A stretch of 64,000 bases of DNA, taken from positions 17,861,001-17,925,000 of the forward strand of contig OX387199.1 in NCBI GenBank assembly GCA_947561715.1, read 5' to 3'. Under the pieces are notes generated by a model. That model was not told the origin of the DNA. It saw only the letters and a program-made list of their open reading frames with translations, and made no database searches. A program made the translations under genes and the position numbers. Of the stretch, positions 46,098 to 59,141 are shown in pieces (position 1 is the first letter of the stretch; the number at the start of each line of letters is the position of its first letter). This stretch comes from Ascidia mentula (Eukaryota; Chordata; Ascidiacea; Phlebobranchia; Ascidiidae).

Positions 46098-49000
46098 TTT
46101 ACAAGTTTCTTTTCAGGATAAATAAATGACTAACCAAGAAGCTATTGTAGTTTGCCTTGTAAACTGTTTGTTTTATAATTTTGAAAACCCTAATTTGACA
46201 ACAGCCCTTAATTTAATTCATTAACTTTGATTTATAAATAAATTACTTTGGATACTGAACCAAAATCAAAACATTTAAATTACATCTTGCTACAACAACC
46301 ATTTGAAAAATTGCAATTAAAAAAATCTTACTACATAATAAAGGCTTATTGTTGATACTTTTGTGTTTAATCATAGCAAATCATTAGCACCTCTTCTACT
46401 CTGGAGATTTTGAATTGTGGTTCCATGATTTTTTGTTGAGATTCCTCCATTCCACGTTGGTAAATCTTGAAACAAAAGTTTATTGAGAACAGGAATGGAA
46501 TATTAGATAATAAAGATAAAATAACAAAAAAAAGCAAAAAAAACATAGGGAATGGAGACAATGTAAACTTTTTTATTAATCAAGCATTTTTGATTTCAAA
46601 TTATTAGACTGTGGCGATGTTTATTTTTGTGCCACCAAAAATGCTTACTGGGCACTTCAACCAGAAGGACAAAATGAGACATGTAGAAAAAGGCAATCGA
46701 CACATGTCACAGTTATTCTAAACTAAATTTAACCCATTATGTCAGAAGCAAGTCATAATTTTATTGACAATAGAACTCACAACACCTGCCATTTAAGTTA
46801 CAGGTCTACCAACTAACATTTTGGACATATAGCATGGTATCCCAAATCATTACTTCATTATACACCTGTGACTCACAACAAACTGTTTACTTACTAATAA
46901 ATTTACACTTCTACAAAATTCTAATACAAACATAGAATGGCTGATATGATCTCACCACCAGCAAATACAATAGGATAAATCTTAAATATTGCATCATAGA
47001 AACAAAATTCACAGGTCATAAAACAGTATTTGGAAAACAATTTTTAAATGGTAAAATAGTACCAAAACCATTTGAGAACAAAAAAAGTCTAAGAATCACT
47101 GCAACAATTTTGATCTAACTGTGTATATACTGTTTGCAATACATCATATTGATTTTTCTGCTATATTATAGACTGTGTAACTGTTGCGCGTGCAAACCCC
47201 TTGCCTTACATGGTAAACAGTGCTCAAAGCAAACTGATTCAAAATCACCAAGCTATTCAGATATAAGGTTGTTGCATAGACAGTAAATTTATATATTAAT
47301 TGATGGTAACTGTATGAGAAGCAACACAAGCTTGTTTATGTAAGCAAGGGCTTCCTAAACTTGGGGGTGCCCCTCTATGGGGACAGTGGAAGGCTGGCAA
47401 TGTGGGAGCCAAAAATTATCAGAATATTCGTCTAGCGACGAAATCAGTAAATCTATTTATAACTATACCTGCGTGCAGAGACCTTCGCAAAAGTTTGATC
47501 AATGCTTGTCAGTAACACACAACTACGAATGCTCATCTTAAAGTCTATTTAGTCAAAATGGTTAGTGTTATGCGATAATGATCATTATGTTGAGCATAGG
47601 GGTTTAGTTTTTCATATTTCCATGGGGCGGCAACATTCTGACATCAACAGAAATCTCGAAAAAGTTTCTAAACTTCAATACATAGTTAATTTGGTAGAGG
47701 GATACTGTAAGCATGATTAGCCAAGACCATATGTTTAAACCTCAACAGGATTGTGCCTAAAATTTGAAAACTGAACAGATTTGGCTTTTATTTGTAATGG
47801 GTAAAAAGCACAACATAGCAAAAAAATCGAACACAATTTTTCTATGTTCTAAGGACAGTCCTATCACAACCCAACTCCTATGAACCAATGTATATTCTAT
47901 GAACCATGTAAAAATTATGGCAGCTGCATTAAGACAGTCAATAGTTATGCAAAGACTTACCAAAAAGTTTAATGTATTATGCCAGGTAAAAACATATCTT
48001 AGGGGGGGCTACCATTAACCAATTTTGCTGCTAATATGGTCAGAAAGGTTAAGACCTTCATTGACTTGTGGGACCAATGGAGAAAAAAACAAAATGGTGT
48101 CTAATGCCTTAAACTTGGACTAAAATAAGTTAAATCTGAAAGATATTATGCTTTGTAACTACTGGTTTCATTTGATTTTCAAAATTTATGTGCTGCATCT
48201 GCATTTATTTACAGCAAATTAACTTTATTTGTTAATTAAATATTTAATAAAAATTATTTGTTGTTCGATAATTTGGAAAACTTTAATTTGTTAACAGTGT
48301 GTGACTCGCAACAAACTGTTCACTTACTAATTAATTTACACTTCTTCAAAATTCTAATACACATATAGAATGGCTGATATGGGGGTGACCCTCCAAGGGG
48401 CCAGTGAATGGTTGGCATTGTGGGAGCCAAAAATTATCGGAATATTCGTCTAGCGACGAAATCAGTGAATCTATTCATAACTATACCTGCGTGCAGAGAC
48501 CTTCTCAAAAGTTTTATGGGATAATGAACATTATGTTGAGCATAAGGGGCTAGTTTTCACATTTCCAGAGGGTAACAACATTGTGACATCATCAGAAATC
48601 TCAAAGAAGTCTCTGAACCTTAATGAATGAGGCATATTTGCTGAAAGGACGGTGTTTGTGATAAGTAGTCAAGGCAGTTGTGTGACAAACTGAAAACTGA
48701 CCAATTGGCATGACATACTGCGAAGCTGGCATGGCAACAAAACGAATTCATGCATGTAAGCCAACTTTTCTAAAACTAGGTCAACATATTTCACTTTATT
48801 ATTGTTCGTTGGCACTATTTGTTGGGATGTATATGAGGTAAACGTTGAAAAGGAGGCAAAACATTTAAAATATGCAAGAATTGTGGTGGTAGAAATCATA
48901 TATATAATGGTGGCCTGAAAAGTTGTGCACTGGACACCAGTGTATTTAGACCATAACATACACCACAAAACAGTTCCTTTAGCTGATTCGGTAGACGGGT

Positions 49001-50449
49001 TATACTGTGGGCATGATTAGCCAAGATGGTATATTTAAAACTCACCAGGCATTTACCTAGAGTTGGACAACCAAAACAATTTGTTTTTGCCTAGTAATGG
49101 AAAATAATCGAACATAACAAAAAAAAAGATAGTTTTTCATGTTCTAAAGACAGTCCTCTCACAGCCCAACTCCTATGAACCAATGTATATTCTATGAACC
49201 CATGTAAAAACTATGGCAGCTGCATTATGACAGTCAACAGTTTTGTACACATATTCCAAAAAAGCTTAATGTCTTATGTCAGGTACAAACATCCCTGAGG
49301 TGGACTATCATCAACTAATTTTGTTGCTATTGTGTAAAGAGGGGTGAAGACCTTTTTGACTTGCAGGACTAACAGATAAAAAAACAAATGTTAGGTTAAG
49401 CCTTAAAGTTGGACTAAAATAAGTTGAATCTCACAGAATTTTTGCTTTGTAACTACTGCTTTCATTTGCTTTTCAAAATTTTTATCCAAAGCAAAAACTT
49501 TTATTTGTTATATAAATATTTAATAAAAATTATTTGTTGTTTGATAATTTTGAAACCTTCAATTTGATAACAGCCCAAAATTTTAAATGATTAACTTTGA
49601 TTTATAAACAAATCATTCTTGGAGTTAAACCAACACTGCAAAACTCCAAACCATTCAAATGACATATAGCTACAAAAACCGTTTGAAAAAATTCATTTAC
49701 AAAATCTTACTACATTATAAGGGTGTATTGTTGAGACTTTTGTGTTTAGTCATAGCAAATCATTCGCACCTTTTCTTCTGTAGTGATTTTCAATAGTTCC
49801 CCCAATGGATGGTACCTCTTCTAAGAACATGGACGTAATATTAGAAAATAAAGATAAAATAACAAAGTATTTAGCAAAAAAACAAACGGGATGTAAACAA
49901 TGTACGTTTTCATTGATAATTTTTTTTTCAATTTTAAATTATTGGACTGTGGCGATGTTTATTTAAGCACCAACCAATAAGGCTGACTGGCATTTCAACC
50001 AGCAGCACAAAATGAGATGCCTGTAGAAAAAGACAATCGACACATGTCACAGTTTTCAAAACTAAATTTCATCTCAGAAGCAAGTCATAATTGTATTGAC
50101 AACAGAACTCACAACACTTGCCATTTAAGTTACAGGTCTACCAACTAACATATTAGACCATATAACATGGTACCCCAAATCATTTCTTTCAGTATACACC
50201 TGAGACAACAACATGTCCATTTACTAATTGATTTACACTTCTACAAAAATCTTAGACACGCATAGAATGGATGATATGATCTCACCACCAGCAACTACTA
50301 TGGGATGCATCTTAAATATTACATCATAGAAGCAAACTTCACAGGTAATAAAAAAATAATTGGAAAACATTTTTTTCTGGTAAAATAGTACCACAACCAT
50401 TTAAGACTAAAACAGTCTAACAATCACTGCAACAATTTTAATGTATCTG
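46098..50449 (+). repeat. Array unit 3 (4352 bp)
   Basis: Private changes include GTGAATGGTTGGCATTG near 48,405 and a one-base loss in the ACAAACTGACAAACTG stretch near 48,690, which shortens the minus-strand open frame there. Confidence 0.9.
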
Positions 50450-53400
50450 TTTACAAGTTTCTTTTCAGGATAAATAAATGACTAACCAAGAAGCTATTGT
50501 AGTTTGCCTTGTAAACTGTTTGTTTTATAATTTTGAAAACCCTAATTTGACAACAGCCCTTAATTTAATTCATTAACTTTGATTTATAAATAAATTACTT
50601 TGGATACTGAACCAAAATCAAAACATTTAAATTACATCTTGCTACAACAACCATTTGAAAAATTGCAATTAAAAAAATCTTACTACATAATAAAGGCTTA
50701 TTGTTGATACTTTTGTGTTTAATCATAGCAAATCATTAGCACCTCTTCTACTCTGGAGATTTTGAATTGTGGTTCCATGATTTTTTGTTGAGATTCCTCC
50801 ATTCCACGTTGGTAAATCTTGAAACAAAAGTTTATTGAGAACAGGAATGGAATATTAGATAATAAAGATAAAATAACAAAAAAAACATAGGGAATGGAGA
50901 CAATGTAAACTTTTTTATTAATCAAGCATTTTTGATTTCAAATTATTAGACTGTGGCGATGTTTATTTTTGTGCCACCAAAAATGCTTACTGGGCACTTC
51001 AACCAGAAGGACAAAATGAGACATGTAGAAAAAGGCAATCGACACATGTCACAGTTATTCTAAACTAAATTTAACCCATTATGTCAGAAGCAAGTCATAA
51101 TTTTATTGACAATAGAACTCACAACACCTGCCATTTAAGTTACAGGTCTACCAACTAACATTTCGGACATATAGCATGGTATCCCAAATCATTACTTCAT
51201 TATACACCTGTGACTCACAACAAACTGTTTACTTACTAATAAATTTACACTTCTACAAAATTCTAATACAAACATAGAATGGCTGATATGTTCTCACCAC
51301 CAGCAAATACAATAGGATAAATCTTAAATATTGCATCATAGAAACAAAATTCACAGGTCATAAAACAGTATTTGGAAAACAATTTTTAAATGGTAAAATA
51401 GTACCAAAACCATTTGAGAACAAAAAAAGTCTAAGAATCACTGCAACAATTTTGATCTAACTGTGTATATACTGTTTGCAATACATCATATTGATTTTTC
51501 TGCTATATTATAGACTGTGTAACTGTTGCGCGTGCAAACCCCTTGCCTTACATGGTAAACAGTGCTCAAAGCAAACTGATTCAAAATCACCAAGCTATTC
51601 AGATATAAGGTTGTTGCATAGACAGTAAATTTATATATTAATTGATGGTAACTGTATGAGAAGCAACACAAGCTTGTTTATGTAAGCAAGGGCTTCCTAA
51701 ACTTGGGGGTGCCCCTCTATGGGGACAGTGGAAGGCTGGCAATGTGGGAGCCAAAAATTATCAGAATATTCGTCTAGCGACGAAATCAGTAAATCTATTT
51801 ATAACTATACCTGCGTGCAGAGACCTTCGCAAAAGTTTGATCAATGCTTGTCAGTAACACACAACTACGAATGCTCATCTTAAAGTCTATTTAGTCAAAA
51901 TGGTTAGTGTTATGCGATAATGATCATTATGTTGAGCATAGGGGTTTAGTTTTTCATATTTCCATGGGGCGGCAACATTCTGACATCAACAGAAATCTCG
52001 AAAAAGTTTCTAAACTTCAATACATAGTTAATTTGGTAGAGGGATACTGTAAGCATGATTAGCCAAGACCATATGTTTAAACCTCAACAGGATTGTGCCT
52101 AAAATTTGAAAACTGAACAGATTTGGCTTTTATTTGTAATGGGTAAAAAGCACAACATAGCAAAAAAATCGAACACAATTTTTCTATGTTCTAAGGACAG
52201 TCCTATCACAACCCAACTCCTATGAACCAATGTATATTCTATGAACCATGTAAAAATTATGGCAGCTGCATTAAGACAGTCAATAGTTATGCAAAGACTT
52301 ACCAAAAAGTTTAATGTATTATGCCAGGTATAAACATATCTTAGGGGGGGCTACCATTAACCAATTTTGCTGCTATTATGGTCAGAAAGGTTAAGACCTT
52401 CATTGACTTGTGGGACCAATGGAGAAAAAAACAAAATGGTGTCTAATGCCTTAAACTTGGACTAAAATAAGTTAAATCTGAAAGATATTATGCTTTGTAA
52501 CTACTGGTTTCATTTGATTTTCAAAATTTATGTGCTGCATCTGCATTTATTTACAGCAAATTAACTTTATTTGTTAATTAAATATTTAATAAAAATTATT
52601 TGTTGTTCGATAATTTGGAAAACTTTAATTTGTTAACAGTGTGTGACTCGCAACAAACTGTTCATTTACTAATTAATTTACACTTCTTCAAAATTCAAAT
52701 ACACACATAGAATGGCTGATATGGGGATGACCCTCCAAGGGGCCAGTGAAAGGTTGGCAACGTGGGAGCCAAAAATTATCGGAATATTCGTCTAGCGACG
52801 AAATCAGTGAATCTATTCATAACTATACCTGCGTGCAGAGACCTTCTCAAAAGTTTTATGGGATAATGAACATTATGTTGAGCATAAGGGGCTAGTTTTC
52901 ACATTTCCAGAGGGTAACAACATTGTGACATCATCAGAAATCTCAAAGAAGTCTCTGAACCTTAATGAATGAGGCATATTTGCTGAAAGGACGGTGTTTG
53001 TGATAAGTAGTCAAGGCAGTTGTGTGACAAACTGACAAACTGACCAATTGGCATGACATACTGCGAAGCTGGCATGGCAACAAAACGAATTCATGCATGT
53101 AAGCCAACTTTTCTAAAACTAGGTCAACATATTTCACTTTATTATTGTTCGTTGGCACTATTTGTTGGGATGTATATGAGGTAAACGTTGAAAAGGAGGC
53201 AAAACATTTAAAATATGCAAGAATTGTGGTGGTAGAAATCATATATATAATGGTGGCCTGAAAAGTTGTGCACTGGACACCAGTGTATTTAGACCATAAC
53301 ATACACCACAAAACAGTTCCTTTAGCTGATTCGGTAGAGGGGATATACTGTGGGCATGATTAGCCAAGATGGTATATTTAAAACTCACCAGGCATTTACC

Positions 53401-54790
53401 TAGAGTTGGACAACCAAAACAATTTGTTTTTGCCTAGTAATGGAAAATAATCGAACATAACAAAAAAAGATAGTTTTTCATGTTCTAAAGACAGTCCTCT
53501 CACAGCCCAACTCCTATGAACCAATGTATATTCTATGAACCCATGTAAAAACTATGGCAGCTGCATTATGACAGTCAACAGTTTTGTACACATATTCCAA
53601 AAAAGCTTAATGTCTTATGTCAGGTACAAACATCCCTGAGGTGGACTATCATCAACTAATTTTGTTGCTATTGTGTAAAGAGGGGTGAAGACCTTTTTGA
53701 CTTGCAGGACTAACAGATAAAAAAACAAATGTTAGGTTAAGCCTTAAAGTTGGACTAAAATAAGTTGAATCTCACAGAATTTTCGCTTTGTAACTACTGC
53801 TTTCATTTGCTTTTCAAAATTTTTATCCAAAGCAAAAACTTTTATTTGTTATATAAATATTTAATAAAAATTATTTGTTGTTTGATAATTTTGAAACCTT
53901 CAATTTGATAACAGCCCAAAATTTTAAATGATTAACTTTGATTTATAAACAAATCATTCTTGGAGTTAAACCAACACTGCAAAACTCCAAACCATTCAAA
54001 TGACATATAGCTACAAAACCCGTTTGAAAAAATTCATTTACAAAATCTTACTACATTATAAGGGTGTATTGTTGAGACTTTTGTGTTTAGTCATAGCAAA
54101 TCATTCGCACCTTTTCTTCTGTAGTGATTTTCAATAGTTCCCCCAATGGATGGTACCTCTTCTAAGAACATGGACGTAATATTAGAAAATAAAGATAAAA
54201 TAACAAAGTATTTAGCAAAAAAACAAACGGGATGTAAACAATGTACGTTTTCATTGATAATTTTTTTTTCAATTTTAAATTATTGGACTGTGGCGATGTT
54301 TATTTAAGCAACAACCAATAAGGCTGACTGGCATTTCAACCAGCAGCACAAAATGAGATGCCTGTAGAAAAAGGCAATCAACACACGTCACAGTTTTCAA
54401 AACTAAATTTCATCGCAGAAGCAAGTCATAATTGTATTGACAACAGAACTCACAACACTTGCCATTTAAGTTACAGGTCTACCAACTAACATATTAGACC
54501 ATATAACATGGTACCCCAAATCATTTCTTTCAGTATACACCTGAGACAACAACATGTCCATTTACTAATTGATTTACACTTCTACAAAAATCTTAGACAC
54601 GCATAGAATGGATGATATGATCTCACCACCAGCAACTACTATGGGATGCATCTTAAATATTACATCATAGAAGCAAACTTCACAGGTAATAAAAAAATAA
54701 TTGGAAAACATTTTTTTCTGGTAAAATAGTACCACAACCATTTAAGACTAAAACAGTCTAACAATCACTGCAACAATTTTAATGTATCTG
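50450..54790 (+). repeat. Array unit 4 (4341 bp)
   Basis: About ten bases are missing from the A-rich run near 50,880. It shares the unit 2 variants at about 52,670-52,760. Confidence 0.9.
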
Positions 54791-57700
54791 TTTACAAGTT
54801 TCTTTTCAGGATAAATAAATGACTAACCAAGAAGCTATTGTAGTTTGCCTTGTAAACTGTTTGTTTTATAATTTTGAAAACCCTAATTTGACAACAGCCC
54901 TTAATTTAATTCATTAACTTTGATTTATAAATAAATTACTTTGGATACTGAACCAAAATCAAAACATTTAAATTACATCTTGCTACAACAACCATTTGAA
55001 AAATTGCAATTAAAAAAATCTTACTACATAATAAAGGCTTATTGTTGATACTTTTGTGTTTAATCATAGCAAATCATTAGCACCTCTTCTACTCCGGAGA
55101 TTTTGAATTGTGGTTCCATGATTTTTTGTTGAGATTCCTCCATTCCACGTTGGTAAATCTTGAAACAAAAGTTTATTGAGAACAGGAATGGAATATTAGA
55201 TAATAAAGATAAAATAACAAAAAAAAGCAAAAAAAACATAGGGAATGGAGACAATGTAAACTTTTTTATTAATCAAGCATTTTTGATTTCAAATTATTAG
55301 ACTGTGGCGATGTTTATTTTTGTGCCACCAAAAATGCTTACTGGGCACTTCAACCAGAAGGACAAAATGAGACATGTAGAAAAAGGCAATCGACACATGT
55401 CACAGTTATTCTAAACTAAATTTAACCCATTATGTCAGAAGCAAGTCATAATTTTATTGACAATAGAACTCACAACACCTGCCATTTAAGTTACAGGTCT
55501 ACCAACTAACATTTCGGACATATAGCATGGTATCCCAAATCATTACTTCATTATACACCTGTGACTCACAACAAACTGTTTACTTACTAATAAATTTACA
55601 CTTCTACAAAATTCTAATACAAACATAGAGTGGCTGATATGATCTCACCACCAGCAAATACAATAGGATAAATCTTAAATATTGCATCATAGAAACAAAA
55701 TTCACAGGTCATAAAACAGTATTTGGAAAACAATTTTTAAATGGTAAAATAGTACCAAAACCATTTGAGAACAAAAAAAGTCTAAGAATCACTGCAACAA
55801 TTTTGATCTAACTGTGTATATACTGTTTGCAATACATCATATTGATTTTTCTGCTATATTATAGACTGTGTAACTGTTGCGCGTGCAAACCCCTTGCCTT
55901 ACATGGTAAACAGTGCTCAAAGCAAACTGATTCAAAATCACCAAGCTATTCAGATATAAGGTTGTTGCATAGACAGTAAATTTATATATTAATTGATGGT
56001 AACTGTATGAGAAGCAACACAAGCTTGTTTATGTAAGCAAGGGCTTCCTAAACTTGGGGGTGCCCCTCTATGGGGACAGTGGAAGGCTGGCAATGTGGGA
56101 GCCAAAAATTATCAGAATATTCGTCTAGCGACGAAATCAGTAAATCTATTTATAACTATACCTGCGTGCAGAGACCTTCGCAAAAGTTTGATCAATGCTT
56201 GTCAGTAACACACAACTACGAATGCTCATCTTAAAGTCTATTTAGTCAAAATGGTTAGTGTTATGCGATAATGATCATTATGTTGAGCATAGGGGTTTAG
56301 TTTTTCATATTTCCATGGGGCGGCAACATTCTGACATCAACAGAAATCTCGAAAAAGTTTCTAAACTTCAATACATAGTTAATTTGGTAGAGGGATACTG
56401 TAAGCATGATTAGCCAAGACCATATGTTTAAACCTCAACAGGATTGTGCCTAAAATTTGAAAACTGAACAGATTTGGCTTTTATTTGTAATGGGTAAAAA
56501 GCACAACATAGCAAAAAAATCGAACACAATTTTTCTATGTTCTAAGGACAGTCCTATCACAACCCAACTCCTATGAACCAATGTATATTCTATGAACCAT
56601 GTAAAAATTATGGCAGCTGCATTAAGACAGTCAATAGTTATGCAAAGACTTACCAAAAAGTTTAATGTATTATGCCAGGTATAAACATATCTTAGGGGGC
56701 TACCATTAACCAATTTTGCTGCTATTATGGTCAGAAAGGTTAAGACCTTCATTGACTTGTGGGACCAATGGAGAAAAAAACAAAATGGTGTCTAATGCCT
56801 TAAACTTGGACTAAAATAAGTTAAATCTGAAAGATATTATGCTTTGTAACTACTGGTTTCATTTGATTTTCAAAATTTATGTGCTGCATCTGCATTTATT
56901 TACAGCAAATTAACTTTATTTGTTAATTAAATATTTAATAAAAATTATTTGTTGTTCGATAATTTGGAAAACTTTAATTTGTTAACAGTGTGTGACTCGC
57001 AACAAACTGTTCACTTACTAATTAATTTACACTTCTTCAAAATTCTAATACACACATAGAATGGCTGATATGGGGGTGACCCTCCAAGGGGCCAGTGAAA
57101 GGTTGGCTACGTGGGAGCCAAAAATTATCGGAATATTCGTCTAGCGACGAAATCAGTGAATCTATTCATAACTATACCTGCGTGCAGAGACCTTCTCAAA
57201 AGTTTTATGGGATAATGAACATTATGTTGAGCATAAGGGGCTAGTTTTCACATTTCCAGAGGGTAACAACATTGTGACATCATCAGAAATCTCAAAGAAG
57301 TCTCTGAACCTTAATGAATGAGGCATATTTGCTGAAAGGACGGTGTTTGTGATAAGTAGTCAAGGCAGTTGTGTTACAAACTGACAAACTGACCAATTGG
57401 CATGACATACTGCGAAGCTGGCATGGCAACAAAACGAATTCATGCATGTAAGCCAACTTTTCTAAAACTAGGTCAACATATTTCACTTTATTATTGTTCG
57501 TTGGCACTATTTGTTGGGATGTATATGAGGTAAACATTGAAAAGGAGGCAAAACATTTAAAATATGCAAGAATTGTGGTGGTAGAAATCATATATATAAT
57601 GGTGGCCTGAAAAGTTGTGCACTGGACACCAGTGTATTTAGACCATAACATACACCACAAAACAGTTCCTTTAGCTGATTCGGTAGAGGGGTTATACTGT

Positions 57701-59141
57701 GGGCATGATTAGCCAAGATGGTATATTTAAAACTCACCAGGCATTTACCTAGAGTTGGACAACCAAAACAATTTGTTTTTGCCTAGTAATGGAAAATAAT
57801 CGAACATAACAAAAAAAAAGATAGTTTTTCATGTTCTAAAGACAGTCCTCTCACAGCCCAACTCCTATGAACCAATGTATATTCTATGAACCCATGTAAA
57901 AACTATGGCAGCTGCATTATGACAGTCAACAGTTTTGTACACATATTCCAAAAAAGCTTAATGTCTTATGTCAGGTACAAACATCCCTGAGGTGGACTAT
58001 CATCAACTAATTTTGTTGCTATTGTGTAAAGAGGGGTGAAGACCTTTTTGACTTGCAGGACTAACAGATAAAAAAACAAATGTTAGGTTAAGCCTTAAAG
58101 TTGGACTAAAATAAGTTGAATCTCACAGAATTTTCGCTTTGTAACTACTGCTTTCATTTGCTTTTCAAAATTTTTATCCAAAGCAAAAACTTTTATTTGT
58201 TATATAAATATTTAATAAAAATTATTTGTTGTTTGATAATTTTGAAACCTTCAATTTGATAACAGCCCAAAATTTTAAATGATTAACTTTGATTTATAAA
58301 CAAATCATTCTTGGAGTTAAACCAACACTGCAAAACTCCAAACCATTCAAATGACATATAGCTACAAAAACCGTTTGAAAAAATTCATTTACAAAATCTT
58401 ACTACATTATAAGGGTGTATTGTTGAGACTTTTGTGTTTAGTCATAGCAAATCATTCGCACCTTTTCTTCTGTAGTGATTTTCAATAGTTCCCCCAATGG
58501 ATGGTACCTCTTCTAAGAACATGGACGTAATATTAGAAAATAAAGATAAAATAACAAAGTATTTAGCAAAAAAACAAACGGGATGTAAACAATGTACGTT
58601 TTCATTGATAATTTTTTTTTCAATTTTAAATTATTAGACTGTGGCGATGTTTATTTAAGCAACAACCAATAAGGCTGACTGGCATTTCAACCAGCAGCAC
58701 AAAATGAGATGCCTGTAGAAAAAGGCAATCGACACATGTCACAGTTTTCAAAACTAAATTTCATCTCAGAAGCAAGTCATAATTGTATTGACAACAGAAC
58801 TCACAACACTTGCCATTTAAGTTACAGGTCTACCAACTAACATATTAGACCATATAACATGGTACCCCAAATCATTTCTTTCAGTATACACCTGAGACAA
58901 CAACATGTCCATTTACTAATTGATTTACACTTCTACAAAAATCTTAGACACGCATAGAATGGATGATATGATCTCACCACCAGCAACTACTATGGGATGC
59001 ATCTTAAATATTACATCATAGAAGCAAACTTCACAGGTAATAAAAAAATAATTGGAAAACATTTTTTTCTGGTAAAATAGTACCACAACCATTTAAGACT
59101 AAAACAGTCTAACAATCACTGCAACAATTTTAATGTATCTG
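54791..59141 (+). repeat. Array unit 5 (4351 bp)
   Basis: It has a shorter G run near 56,695, CTCCGGAG instead of CTCTGGAG near 55,092, and GGCTACGTGG near 57,105. It runs out into the diverged flank without a break. Confidence 0.9.

Larger units (their letters stand above)
37393..59141 (+). repeat. Tandem array of five 4.35-kb units
   Basis: Five head-to-tail units of 4353, 4352, 4352, 4341 and 4351 bp, differing at only scattered bases. Each unit begins TTTACAAGTTTCTTTTCAGG and ends CACTGCAACAATTTTAATGTATCTG. Internally a unit is not simple: it holds two diverged versions of the same modules. For example, the TCGTCTAGCGACGAAATCAG block occurs twice, about 1 kb apart. After the last unit, the sequence continues with TGTATATACTG, the natural follow-on found inside each unit. 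So the array arose by exchange between two offset modules. Small open frames repeat in every unit (for example a 122-codon one on minus) but have no protein-like features. Confidence 0.95.

Noticed and set aside
40264-57660. Repeated 122-codon and 61-68-codon minus-strand frames in the array
   Set aside because: They recur only because the DNA repeats. One is shortened by a one-base change in unit 3, and none has protein-like composition or partners.
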